Below, one piece after another: positions 9,601 to 17,581 of a stretch of 64,000 nt of DNA (position 1 is the stretch's first letter; each line of letters opens with the position of its first letter). The notes beneath the pieces were generated by a model, which did not search any database, was not told the origin of the DNA, and saw only the letters and a list, made by a program, of their open reading frames with translations. A program made the translations under genes and the position numbers. The stretch is from Rikenellaceae bacterium (GTDB lineage Bacteria; Bacteroidota; Bacteroidia; Bacteroidales; UBA932): contig DPKJ01000011.1 of the NCBI GenBank assembly GCA_003542575.1, positions 1-64,000 on the forward strand, read 5' to 3'.

Positions 9601-9906
9601 ACCGACAAAAATCTTAAAGTAAGCTCACAGGAGTTTCTGCAGGTGGTAACCGAGATGTTCAGCAACTGGATACCACGCCTTTCAGGAGTAGGCTTTCAGG
9701 CTGTGTGGTCGGGTTACTACGTAGAACCACGCTATATTGTTGACCCCGAACTTGGGCTCTTTGCCGGAATGCGAGGACACGGCTTTATGCTATCACAGTA
9801 CCTTGCCAAACTCTATGTAGATTCTTTAATGGGCAGAGAGGTTCCTGAATATTTCCACCAGCTTAAATTAAACAAAACCGGCCTCAGCGAGCAGGCATTT
9901 AAGTGA
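6610..9906 (+). CDS. multidomain flavin/Fe-S dehydrogenase (HcnABC / dye-linked proline dehydrogenase-like fusion)
   Basis: 1,098 residues from ATG 6610 (a TTG two codons earlier is also in frame). Order of domains: an N-terminal [2Fe-2S] Fer2_4 domain with MECGIGKCGACEM (about 60); a pyridine-nucleotide-disulfide oxidoreductase with VVIVGAGPAGLAA (about 117) and a second Rossmann GAGNIGY (about 265); a two-cluster ferredoxin segment with CNPCAFAC and CTGCMQCVYQCP (about 465-505); a BFD-like [2Fe-2S] domain, ICHCED...GPCRGNRC (about 630-670); and a DAO-type FAD domain starting VLIAGGGISGAS (about 728). These parts are normally separate subunits in hydrogen-cyanide synthase HcnABC, opine or sarcosine oxidases, and archaeal dye-linked L-proline dehydrogenase. 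Likely an amino-acid or imino-acid dehydrogenase; substrate unknown. A Gly/Ala/Ser/Pro linker lies near 575-600. Confidence 0.82.
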   Translation: MYKITEHPILPIPADNKAEFIFEGHKVTGQKGFTIAAALHQAGLVIHKHSLENRERTMECGIGKCGACEMLVDGKVRRICITKVDGVQSVQRIDDNYLPDEQSIIKTDIKVHKTTVVIVGAGPAGLAAREELNKAGVDNLVIDNNSKIGGQFLMQTHQFFFFEKEKRFGGMRGFDIANSLAGDDHSGILLDSVVWEILEGKRLVIKNIATQEISYVDAEHLVVATGAVPFMPAFKNDDLPGVYTAAVVQRMMNNELTLLGKKILTVGAGNIGYLTSYQAMQAGAQVKAIIEAMPNEGGFPVQANRVRRLGIPILTSHILLEAIPNEDHTGIVGAVVAECKNFKQIPGTEKIIDDIDCINICTGLIPDNQLFRKGTEVYGRRCHAAGDAVKIGEGTSAVLRGKQCAQEIIQDLGIKLNYDDYLSVSKEYIDSQQHPVRVIETPALPSEKRMNEKGFVIIDCLYGFACNPCAFACKFGAITKSSTSTVPRIDYDKCTGCMQCVYQCPGLAIFGYQLNKNRLFLPIEYKAEEGSQVYLVNNNGEILGEGVIEKILKNENKTNIARVTATSMRSNITKEADGTDGAVAGTSPSEPIPAEKLIEVRGFIIKDKYPSKVELIPLSKKHDSKTYICHCEDVTVEKLLSVIGDRKVISSDELKHISRIGMGPCRGNRCVPRAKLLLRAYGVEVCGEPTPRGPMSNLVTLGDMVQGEKKEQIVLPKGSRPVKKVSVLIAGGGISGASLFRFFAEAGFDPLMVNDGLGSSWRNIAGGRPAFSLPALADIAKHNLEIFRDLQGKHNIDFRLIRYVSFAHDEQTYKSLDASKGWSDAYMVDKKNFAKEISPYLNPKLDIYSHALITNECWQANPGQTIDVVREIGRAKGGTILENTKLVEVYKTGKEYRVILQNSNREYEEYQTEIFINALGAEAEHFAKKLGIETGLFPVKHQAFITKRLPMLGKDGANLDMLIDRRKYKGFSAVYGQQLAETGQIIGCASPVNDAKETDKNLKVSSQEFLQVVTEMFSNWIPRLSGVGFQAVWSGYYVEPRYIVDPELGLFAGMRGHGFMLSQYLAKLYVDSLMGREVPEYFHQLKLNKTGLSEQAFK

Positions 9907-10117
9907 TTTTTAAGTGTTTCTGCAAGTATCTGAATATGTGCGTTCTTCAAAATTGACTCCCACCTTTTTTGGATTATGGTATTTATATTTCACTGTTTTA
10001 TAAGCACTCAGACGAGGACTTAAAATTTTAATCGGATCACGATCAAAAGTTGAGAGATTCCGTATTTGGGCATAAATTTTAGATTGTCTAAAAAGGAAAT
10101 ATGTTTTATTTCCCCAT
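9907..10117. other. intergenic, nothing recognised
   Basis: Two short overlapping frames on opposite strands occur here, but neither has a recognisable domain or start signal. No RNA gene seen. Confidence 0.4.
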
Positions 10118-10284
10118 ATCACTCAACTCCGGCAACAGATTGTTTTAGGGTACCCTCAAATTTTCCTGGTACTTTTCGGCGACTGCGGAACTCCTCCCTG
10201 CGGTCGTCAAACAGTCCTCGTCGTTCCCGAAAAGTAGCCGCTGAAAATTATCGGAAAACAAATGTTGCCTTTGAGTTGAGTGAT
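10118..10284. repeat. 167-bp nested imperfect palindrome
   Basis: Outer arms ATCACTCAACTC (10118-10129) and GAGTTGAGTGAT (10273-10284) are perfectly complementary. Inside them GGCAACA and TGTTGCC, AAATTTTC and GAAAATT, then TACTTTTCGG (10170-10179) and CCGAAAAGTA (10228-10237) pair in order. The GC-rich centre contains partly repeated CTCCTCCCTGCGGTCGTC-type sequence. It lies between convergent genes and is unrelated in sequence to the TCTCCGCGCC elements. Confidence 0.75.
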
Positions 10285-10323
10285 TTGTGATCGAAAACGT
10301 TTACACAACCTCTTAAAAACTTC

Positions 10324-10356
10324 ATGGGGCCTTATCTCGAAGAGATAAGACCCCAT
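10324..10356. terminator. hairpin terminator between convergent genes
   Basis: ATGGGGCCTTATCTC pairs with GAGATAAGACCCCAT around a GAA loop, with one mismatch. There is no long T run, but the position suits termination of the flavin dehydrogenase gene and of the helicase gene from the other side. Confidence 0.6.
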
Positions 10357-10421
10357 TACTTAACCTAAACTTAAACTATGAAAAACTTCATCTAAATAAA
10401 TTGCAAATCCCGTGCCACAAT

Positions 10422-12938
10422 TTATGATATTACCCTAAGTTTTGCATATTTTAGTAATAAAATTTTTCTTCCTCCATCGTTAAAATCAACTACCGCCTTG
10501 AGATTCAAAGGATCTCCCTCAATAACCAATAATTGTCCTACCCCAAACCTGTCATGCTCCACAGTTTGACCGGCAACAAGCTTTGAAACCGGATCGGCAA
10601 TAAAATTGGGATTCGGAGCTTTCGGAGGGGTAAAATTTGGTTTCGGCCGGCTTACTTGAGGCGGCTGTGAAGAGTTTCCTCCGGACGACGCGCGATTACC
10701 AAATCCTTTGTTACTGAAACTCCGGCTACCGAACAACTCCTGCTCAAGATCCGTGCCACCGGCCTCCTTGTCCATTTCGGGCCAGTTCACAAATTTTGCA
10801 TCAATCTCTTTCAGAAACCTGCTTGGCGGATAGTTCACGTGATTTCCCCACCTGAAGCGGGTGTGGGCATACGACAGAGTTACACTGGTTTTAGCTCTGG
10901 TAATGGCAACATACATAAGCCTTCTCTCCTCCTCAATCTCAGATTCGCTGCTCGATGAATTTACAGATGGAAAAAGATTCTCTTCAAGACCAATAACATA
11001 AACATGCGGAAACTCCAAACCTTTTGCCGAGTGAACAGTCATTAGGCTTATCTTGTTGAAATCCTCCTCCTTGCTGTTCTCGTCAATTGCGCTCATGAGC
11101 GAAATTGTTTCCAGATAATCTTCAAGAGGCGCAACCGATGCAAAATTCTCGCCATTAACAGCCTCATGTTCAATTTCTTCGTTGTCAGTTAATACTAAAC
11201 CTCCATCAACAATTGTATCAGCATCAATGATACCTGAATCAAATGTATCAGCATCAATTGCACCAACTTTGCTGCTATCAACCTTTACATTAACAGGAGC
11301 ACTCTCAACACCCGCTTCAGCCTCGGCTTCGGCCTCTCTCTCCTCTACAAAAGCCTTAATTGAATTGAAGAGTTCCTCAACGTTTTCGGCCTTGGCCTGC
11401 CCCTCAATTGAGAGATCCCCCTTTATCATTGTGGCATACCCGCTCTTGATAAAAATCTCAACAGCAATGTCGTATGCATTCATTTCTCCAATTTTGGCTG
11501 CAACTTCGGATACCATTTTACAAAACTCTGTGAGTTTGTGAAATGCAGCACTTTTGATACCAAAACTCAGCACATCGCCTGTAAAAAGAGCCTCCCACAT
11601 TGACATACCACCCGCAACAGCCGCAGAAGAGAGATGACCAACTGTAGTATCACCAATTCCCCTGCCCGGCACATTAACAACCCTTCTGAAAGCCTCGTCA
11701 TCTTTGGGATTAACCAAAAGCCTCAGATATGCCATAACATCCTTCACCTCTGCCCTGTCATAGAATGAATTTCCCCCATAAATCTTGTAGGGTAAAGACC
11801 TTTTACGGAGAGCCTCCTCAACCGCCCTTGACTGGGCATTTGTCCTGTATAAAACAGCAAAATCACTATATGAAGCCTTGGTGTCATAAATTTTCGACAG
11901 AATAGAAGAGGCTAGTAAAAAAGCCTCCTCCTGATCGGTATAGGCCTTTACAACCTCAATATTATCTCCCACTCCGGCCTCAGAAAAACACTCCTTCTTA
12001 AGCTGAGCTGAATTTTTGGAGATAAGTGAATTTGCCGCTTTGACAATTGTCTGAGTAGAGCGGTAATTCTGCTCAAGGCGAAACTCTTTAGCCTCCGGGT
12101 AATCTTTCCTGAAATTCAGAATATTCTCAATTCGTGCACCTCTGAAAGAGTATATACTCTGCGCATCATCGCCAACCACACAAAGGTTTCTGTGAGTAGA
12201 AGAGAGCTTCTTGACAATCAAATACTGAGCATAGTTTGTATCCTGATACTCGTCAACCAAAATAAATGAAAACCTTTGGCGAAACTTCTCCAGAACCTCC
12301 GGAAAATCTCTAAGCAATATGTTGGTATAGAGCAATATGTCATCAAAATCCATTGCCCCTGACTGCCTGCATCGTTTTTCATATAAAGCAAATATCTCAC
12401 CAATCTTTGGCTTTCTTGCAGCTGCATCGTTTGCCATAAATGTAGCATTGGCAGTATATGAAGCAGCAGTCACCAGATTGTTTTTGGCCATTGATATTCT
12501 GCTTAAAACCTCATTAGGCTTATAAGCTTTATCATCCAGCGACAAGTCCCTTATGCAAGCCCTCACAGCACTTCTCGAATCAGAAGTATCGTATATCGTA
12601 AAGCTCTTTGGGAAGCCCAAAAGTTGGGCATCTTCCCTCAGAAATCGTACAAATACCGAGTGAAATGTACCCATCCATAAGTATTTAGCCGCCTCATTTC
12701 CAACAAGAGAGGATATCCTCTCCTTCATCTCTCTTGATGCTTTGTTAGTAAAAGTTAATGCAAGCACCGATCCTGCCCGGTGCCCATTGCTTAAAATATT
12801 TGCAATTCTACAGGTAAGTACTTTTGTCTTCCCCGAACCCGCCCCCGCAATTATCAGTGAGGGCCCTTCAAATTGTTCAACTGCTTGTCTTTGAGCAGGA
12901 TTTAAGCCCTCTGTTATAGTAGAAATTTCTCTGTTCAT
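10422..12938 (-). CDS. pcrA: UvrD/PcrA family superfamily-1 DNA helicase
   Basis: 838 residues with all SF1A motifs: Q motif LNPAQRQAV, Walker A AGAGSGKT (31-38), TFTNKASREM, Walker B LVDEYQDTN, GDDAQSIYSFRGA, QNYRST, TVHSAKGLEF and VAITRAK. A C-terminal Tudor-like segment (GQTVEHDRFGVGQLL) is typical of PcrA. It unwinds DNA 3' to 5' in repair and replication-fork rescue. The 2B region carries an acidic low-complexity insertion at about residues 533-598 (EAEAEAEAG, then DADTFDSGIIDADT) that the family does not need. It is divergent from nqrA with only 54 bases between the starts. Confidence 0.93.
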   Translation of the reverse strand: MNREISTITEGLNPAQRQAVEQFEGPSLIIAGAGSGKTKVLTCRIANILSNGHRAGSVLALTFTNKASREMKERISSLVGNEAAKYLWMGTFHSVFVRFLREDAQLLGFPKSFTIYDTSDSRSAVRACIRDLSLDDKAYKPNEVLSRISMAKNNLVTAASYTANATFMANDAAARKPKIGEIFALYEKRCRQSGAMDFDDILLYTNILLRDFPEVLEKFRQRFSFILVDEYQDTNYAQYLIVKKLSSTHRNLCVVGDDAQSIYSFRGARIENILNFRKDYPEAKEFRLEQNYRSTQTIVKAANSLISKNSAQLKKECFSEAGVGDNIEVVKAYTDQEEAFLLASSILSKIYDTKASYSDFAVLYRTNAQSRAVEEALRKRSLPYKIYGGNSFYDRAEVKDVMAYLRLLVNPKDDEAFRRVVNVPGRGIGDTTVGHLSSAAVAGGMSMWEALFTGDVLSFGIKSAAFHKLTEFCKMVSEVAAKIGEMNAYDIAVEIFIKSGYATMIKGDLSIEGQAKAENVEELFNSIKAFVEEREAEAEAEAGVESAPVNVKVDSSKVGAIDADTFDSGIIDADTIVDGGLVLTDNEEIEHEAVNGENFASVAPLEDYLETISLMSAIDENSKEEDFNKISLMTVHSAKGLEFPHVYVIGLEENLFPSVNSSSSESEIEEERRLMYVAITRAKTSVTLSYAHTRFRWGNHVNYPPSRFLKEIDAKFVNWPEMDKEAGGTDLEQELFGSRSFSNKGFGNRASSGGNSSQPPQVSRPKPNFTPPKAPNPNFIADPVSKLVAGQTVEHDRFGVGQLLVIEGDPLNLKAVVDFNDGGRKILLLKYAKLRVIS

Positions 12939-12944
12939 TGGCTA

Positions 12945-12971
12945 CAAAATTATAAATAATGTGTATCTTTG
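12945..12971. promoter_or_regulatory. divergent -7 boxes between pcrA and nqrA
   Basis: Reverse-strand TAATTTTG (12945-12952) faces pcrA and forward TATCTTTG (12964-12971) faces nqrA. The nearest TTG for nqrA is 23 bases upstream (12938-12940), within the first codon of pcrA, so the two promoters must overlap. Leaders would be very short: about 6 bases of gap for pcrA and 21 for nqrA. Confidence 0.5.
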
Positions 12972-12992
12972 CCACAAAATTTTTTCAAAAAA

Positions 12993-14375
12993 ATGTCAGA
13001 CCACATTCGATTACGCAAAGGTTTAAGCATTCCTCTGGAAGGAGAAGCTCAAACCCATATAACAAAGAGAATATCGCCCGACAAAATTGCAATCAAACCT
13101 ACTGATTTCAAAGCGCTTAATGCTAAGCTGCTTGTTAAAGAGGGAGATTTGGTTAAAGCAGGGTCGCCGATATTTACAGACAAAACCAGACCATATATAA
13201 ATTATTGTTCACCTGTAAGCGGAAAAGTATCAGAAATTTATCGCGGGGAGAAGCGCAAGCTTCTGGAGATACGCATCGATGCCGACCAAACCATCGACTA
13301 CCTCCAGATTACAACTCCCAATTTCAGGACTGCAACCAAACAGGAGCTTATTGATACACTGCTTGAAAGCGGTCTATGGGCTGCAATAAGGCAGCGCCCG
13401 TACGGGATTGCTCCCAACAAAGATATTGACCCAAAGGCAATTTTTATATCCGGTTTTGACTCTGCTCCACTTGCACCAGATCTTGACTATGCCCTTAAGG
13501 CAGACATCGATCAGATTCAGATAGGAGTAGATATTTTGTCTAAACTCACTGCAGGCGGAGTTCACATTGGACTTCACGCCACCAATTTTGCCAGCAGCCC
13601 CTTCCACCGCCTGGAGAAGGTGATTACACATACATTTGATGGAGTTCACCCTGCCGGAAACGTAGGGGTTCAGATTCATCATGTAAGCCCTGTAAACAAG
13701 GGTGAGGTAGTCTGGACGCTTGATATGTACACCGTAGCCGCAATTGGCCGACTCTTTACCAAAGGCATTTATGATGTCAAAAAGGTGATAGCAGTTACCG
13801 GCCCAAGAGCACACAAGCCAAGCTACATAGAGTGCGTTCCTGGCATAAACATCTCTGCAATAAGCGAATATGTCAATTTAAAAGGTGACAAAAACACAAA
13901 TGAGCACCCTTTGTCTGTAAGGTACATTAGCGGAAACGTGCTGACAGGTGACAATGTAGGGAAAGATGGTTATCTGGGATTTTTCCACAACCAGATTACC
14001 CTGATCAACGAAGGCAACTATCATGAGATGTTAGGATGGATAAAACCATTCCGCATGAAAAAATTCAGTATATCACGCTCATATTTTTCGTGGCTCTTCC
14101 CCGGGAAACGCTACTCATTGGACACAAACCTGAATGGAGGAGAAAGGGCATTTGTAATGACCGGAGTTTACGAAAAGGTTTTACCGATGGATATCTACCC
14201 GCTATATCTGTTTAAAGCAATCCTTGCCGAGGATATCGACAAAATGGAGGCAATGGGTATTTACGAAGTAGTTGAAGAGGATTTTGCCCTTTGTGAATTC
14301 GTATGCCCTTCAAAGACAGATATTCAGGAGATTATATCAAAAGGTATAAACCTTATGATAAAAGAAATGTCATAA
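12993..14375 (+). CDS. nqrA: Na+-translocating NADH:quinone reductase subunit A
   Basis: 460 residues from ATG 12993; an in-frame TTG at 12969 overlaps the promoter box and is rejected. The start MSDHIRLRKGLSIPLEG and later GPRAHKPSYIECVPGINIS are characteristic of NqrA, and the gene order that follows is nqrBCDEF. NqrA is the large peripheral subunit that holds the complex together on the cytoplasmic side. The complex oxidises NADH, reduces quinone and pumps Na+. First gene of a six-gene operon. Confidence 0.95.
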   Translation: MSDHIRLRKGLSIPLEGEAQTHITKRISPDKIAIKPTDFKALNAKLLVKEGDLVKAGSPIFTDKTRPYINYCSPVSGKVSEIYRGEKRKLLEIRIDADQTIDYLQITTPNFRTATKQELIDTLLESGLWAAIRQRPYGIAPNKDIDPKAIFISGFDSAPLAPDLDYALKADIDQIQIGVDILSKLTAGGVHIGLHATNFASSPFHRLEKVITHTFDGVHPAGNVGVQIHHVSPVNKGEVVWTLDMYTVAAIGRLFTKGIYDVKKVIAVTGPRAHKPSYIECVPGINISAISEYVNLKGDKNTNEHPLSVRYISGNVLTGDNVGKDGYLGFFHNQITLINEGNYHEMLGWIKPFRMKKFSISRSYFSWLFPGKRYSLDTNLNGGERAFVMTGVYEKVLPMDIYPLYLFKAILAEDIDKMEAMGIYEVVEEDFALCEFVCPSKTDIQEIISKGINLMIKEMS

Positions 14376-14386
14376 AAGAGTCAGAG

Positions 14387-15541
14387 ATGAAAGCAATTAG
14401 AAAAATATTAGATAACATTAAACCAACATTCAGTAAGGGAGGAAAACTGAGTTTTCTCCACTCCTCATTCGATGCATTCGAAACCTTTCTGTTTGTACCC
14501 GATACAGTAACCCATAAAGGGGCTCACATACGAGACAGTATCGACCTCAAACGCACTATGACAATGGTGATAATTGCCCTGATGCCTGCACTCCTTTTCG
14601 GAATGTGGAACACAGGGTATCAACACAACCTGTCCGTGGGCGCAAATCTTGAATTCTGGCCTACATTTTTCTACGGCTTCTTTAAGGTACTGCCAATAGT
14701 TATTGTATCATATGCAGTAGGACTGGGGATTGAATTTGCCGCAGCACAGATAAGAGGTCACGAAGTAAACGAAGGCTACCTGGTAACCGGAATGCTTATT
14801 CCGCTCATTATGCCTGTTGATCTTCCTCTATGGATGCTTGCCCTTTCGGTTGCATTTGCAGTTATCATAGGAAAAGAGGTATTCGGAGGAACAGGAATGA
14901 ACATCTGGAACCCCGCTCTGTTAGCCAGAGCCTTTGCATTCTTTGCCTACCCCTCATTTATGTCGGGAGATAAAGTTTGGATAGCAGGATTATCAAAGGG
15001 CGAAGGAGTAATTGACGGCTTCTCGGGAGCCACACCACTGGCCAACGCACAGGCGGGACTTGATATTCCATCTTTCAACGATATGTTCCTTGGAATAATT
15101 CCCGGCTCTATAGGAGAGACATCCACACTGGCAATACTTATAGGCGCAGCCCTCCTTCTATTTACAGGAATAGCAAGTTGGAAAATTATGTTTTCGGTAT
15201 TTGCCGGAGGACTTTTAACAGGTTTACTCCTGAATGCACTTGCACCCGAAGGTTCATATATGGCAGTTCCTGCATGGAACCACCTTGTTATGGGAGGTTT
15301 CGCATTTGGAGCAGTCTTTATGGCAACAGACCCTGTAACAGGCTCACAAACAGAGAGAGGCAAATGGTATTATGGAGCTCTTATTGGTGTAATGGCAGTA
15401 ATAATCAGAGTATTCAACCCCGGCTACCCTGAGGGAATGATGCTTTCGATTCTGCTATTGAACACTTTTGCACCATTGATAGACTACATGGTAGTACAGG
15501 GAGGAATAAAGAGAAGGCTCAAAAGAGCAGTGATTAAATAA
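14387..15541 (+). CDS. nqrB: Na+-NQR subunit B
   Basis: 384 residues from ATG 14387; an upstream ATG at 14303 lies inside nqrA and is unlikely. About ten membrane helices. The covalent FMN site GFSGATPLA lies near residue 214, with Thr as the attachment residue in the SGAT motif. The conserved segment GGTGMNIWNPALLARAF is present. NqrB carries FMN and riboflavin and lies in the Na+ path. Starts 11 bases after nqrA. Confidence 0.95.
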   Translation: MKAIRKILDNIKPTFSKGGKLSFLHSSFDAFETFLFVPDTVTHKGAHIRDSIDLKRTMTMVIIALMPALLFGMWNTGYQHNLSVGANLEFWPTFFYGFFKVLPIVIVSYAVGLGIEFAAAQIRGHEVNEGYLVTGMLIPLIMPVDLPLWMLALSVAFAVIIGKEVFGGTGMNIWNPALLARAFAFFAYPSFMSGDKVWIAGLSKGEGVIDGFSGATPLANAQAGLDIPSFNDMFLGIIPGSIGETSTLAILIGAALLLFTGIASWKIMFSVFAGGLLTGLLLNALAPEGSYMAVPAWNHLVMGGFAFGAVFMATDPVTGSQTERGKWYYGALIGVMAVIIRVFNPGYPEGMMLSILLLNTFAPLIDYMVVQGGIKRRLKRAVIK

Positions 15542-15556
15542 CTCAGCAGAAGAACG

Positions 15557-16303
15557 ATGAATACAAATAATAACCTATACACAATAATATATGCAACCAT
15601 AATGGTTGTGGTTGTGGCTGTAATACTCGCTTTCGCCTCTTCGTTGCTTAAAGAGAGACAACAAAGGAATGTAGAGATCGAGAGAAAAGAGATGATTCTA
15701 CGCTCCGTTCAGCTCGGAGCCGATCAAGCCGCAAGAGCCAATGATAAAGACAGCTATATTGAGGCAGAGTATGCAAAATATATAAAGGACTCCTCAATTA
15801 ACGAGCAGGGCAGAGATCTAACTCTCTATATCTGTACAATTGAAAACGGAGAGAGATTCTATATAATTCCATTAAAGGGAGTAGGTCTGTGGGGCCCGGT
15901 TTGGGGATACATCTCTTTAAAGGGAGACTTTAACACAGTTTATGGAGCCACTTTTGACCACAAGAGCGAAACTCCGGGGCTGGGCGCAGAGATTACCACT
16001 CCTGCTTTTTACAACCAATTCGAAAACAAGAAGATATTCGACAACAGCGGCAACTATGTCTCTGTACTTGTAGTGAAAGGCGGCGCAGATGCATCAAACC
16101 CTCACGAAGTGGATGCCATTTCAGGAGGAACAATCACCTCAAAGGCTGTTGAGGAGATGCTCTTCAAAAATATTAAGGATTACACAACTTTCTTTGCAGC
16201 AAAACTTAAAGAGGCAGAAGAGAGAGCCGCCCAAGCGGCATTGCAGATGCAACAAAGCGACTCAACCGCTGTAACTCCTGCATTACAGGTAAATATTCAG
16301 TAA
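15557..16303 (+). CDS. nqrC: Na+-NQR subunit C
   Basis: 248 residues. One N-terminal membrane helix (about 8-29) precedes an FMN-binding domain in the periplasm. The phosphodiester FMN site is DAISGGTITS near residue 190; the family motif is S(G/A)xT and here reads SGGT, as common in Bacteroidota. The last 30 residues form an Ala/Gln-rich tail. It passes electrons between the redox centres of NqrD/E and NqrB. Confidence 0.95.
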   Translation: MNTNNNLYTIIYATIMVVVVAVILAFASSLLKERQQRNVEIERKEMILRSVQLGADQAARANDKDSYIEAEYAKYIKDSSINEQGRDLTLYICTIENGERFYIIPLKGVGLWGPVWGYISLKGDFNTVYGATFDHKSETPGLGAEITTPAFYNQFENKKIFDNSGNYVSVLVVKGGADASNPHEVDAISGGTITSKAVEEMLFKNIKDYTTFFAAKLKEAEERAAQAALQMQQSDSTAVTPALQVNIQ

Positions 16304-16324
16304 CCGAGAAATATAGATATATAT

Positions 16325-16945
16325 ATGTACAAAAAGATATTTATAGAGCCACTATTTAAAAATAACCCGGTATCAGTTCTGGTGTTGGGAATCTGCTCGG
16401 CTCTGGCAGTAACGGTTAAACTGGAACCCGCACTGGTAATGGCACTGTCTGTTACCATTGTTATGGGATTCTCCAACGCAATAATATCATCCCTCAGAAA
16501 TACAATCCCCAACCGAATAAGAATTATTGTACAGCTAGTGGTTGTGGCAATGCTTGTAATACTTGTCGATCAGGTACTTAAAGCATTTGCATACGAAGTG
16601 AGCAAACAGCTTTCGGTTTTTGTAGGGCTGATTATTACAAACTGTATAATTATGGGTAGGATAGAGGCTTTTGCACTTGCAAACAAACCTCTGCCATCGC
16701 TTATAGACGGCATTGCAAACGGACTCGGTTACGGAATCATACTTGTAGCTGTAGCCTTTTTCAGAGAGCTGTTCGGTTCAGGATCACTTATGGGATATCA
16801 GTTGATACCTGCATCGTGGTATATAAAGAACGGAGGGTTCTACGAAAACAACGGCCTCTTCATACTGCCCCCAATGGCTCTTATACTTGTAGGAGTATTC
16901 ATTTGGGTACAGAGAAGCATTCAAAAAGAATTAATTGAGAAATAA
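16325..16945 (+). CDS. nqrD: Na+-NQR subunit D
   Basis: 206 residues, six predicted helices. LGICSALAVTVKLEPALVM and NCIIMGRIEAFA hold the conserved Cys residues that, with NqrE, coordinate the intramembrane Fe centre. Its homologue in the Rnf complex is RnfE, but the surrounding genes make this Nqr. Confidence 0.95.
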   Translation: MYKKIFIEPLFKNNPVSVLVLGICSALAVTVKLEPALVMALSVTIVMGFSNAIISSLRNTIPNRIRIIVQLVVVAMLVILVDQVLKAFAYEVSKQLSVFVGLIITNCIIMGRIEAFALANKPLPSLIDGIANGLGYGIILVAVAFFRELFGSGSLMGYQLIPASWYIKNGGFYENNGLFILPPMALILVGVFIWVQRSIQKELIEK

Positions 16946-16956
16946 CACATACCTCT

Positions 16957-17574
16957 ATGCAAGAATTAGTTAATATATTCGTAAAGTCTATTTTTATAGA
17001 CAATATGGTATTTGCATATTTCCTTGGAATGTGTTCATACCTGGCAGTATCAAAAAACGTAAAAACAGCGGTAGGCCTCGGCCTGGCAGTTATTTTCGTA
17101 TTGGGAGTAACACTGCCCGCAAACTACCTGCTTCACAAATATGTACTCTCAGAAGGTGCACTTGTATGGCTCAACCCCGAGTATGCAAGCATTGACCTCA
17201 GCTTTTTAAGCTTCATTATCTTCATAGCAGTTATTGCCTCAATGGTACAACTGGTAGAGATGGTCGTTGAGAAATTTTCACCCGGACTCTACTCCTCACT
17301 GGGAATCTTCCTCCCCCTTATCGCAGTAAACTGTGCCATTCTGGGAGGTTCACTCTTTATGCAGGAGCGCGCTTACGAAACACTTACACAAGCTACCGTA
17401 TTCGGACTTGGGTCGGGTCTTGGCTGGTTTCTGGCGATAGTTGCTCTGGCTGCGATTCGTGAAAAGCTCTCCTACTCCAACGTTCCTGCACCTTTAAGAG
17501 GTCTGGGAATAACATTTATTGTAGTAGGTCTTATGGGCATCGCATTTATGAGCTTTATGGGCATTAAACTCTAG
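16957..17574 (+). CDS. nqrE: Na+-NQR subunit E
   Basis: 205 residues, six helices. FAYFLGMCSYLAVSK and AVNCAILGG carry the conserved Cys residues of the NqrD/E iron site. Inverted in topology relative to NqrD. Eleven bases separate it from nqrD. Confidence 0.95.
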   Translation: MQELVNIFVKSIFIDNMVFAYFLGMCSYLAVSKNVKTAVGLGLAVIFVLGVTLPANYLLHKYVLSEGALVWLNPEYASIDLSFLSFIIFIAVIASMVQLVEMVVEKFSPGLYSSLGIFLPLIAVNCAILGGSLFMQERAYETLTQATVFGLGSGLGWFLAIVALAAIREKLSYSNVPAPLRGLGITFIVVGLMGIAFMSFMGIKL

Positions 17575-17580
17575 GAGGAG
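17573..17580 (+). promoter_or_regulatory. strong AGGAGGAG ribosome site before nqrF
   Basis: AGGAGGAG directly follows the nqrE stop. Most genes in this window have no such site. Spacing favours ATG 17588 over ATG 17582 as the start. Confidence 0.6.
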
Positions 17581-17581
17581 A

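Noticed and set aside
9910..10290. Two short reading frames on opposite strands
   Set aside because: They overlap each other and one spans the palindrome; no domain, start signal or family resemblance.
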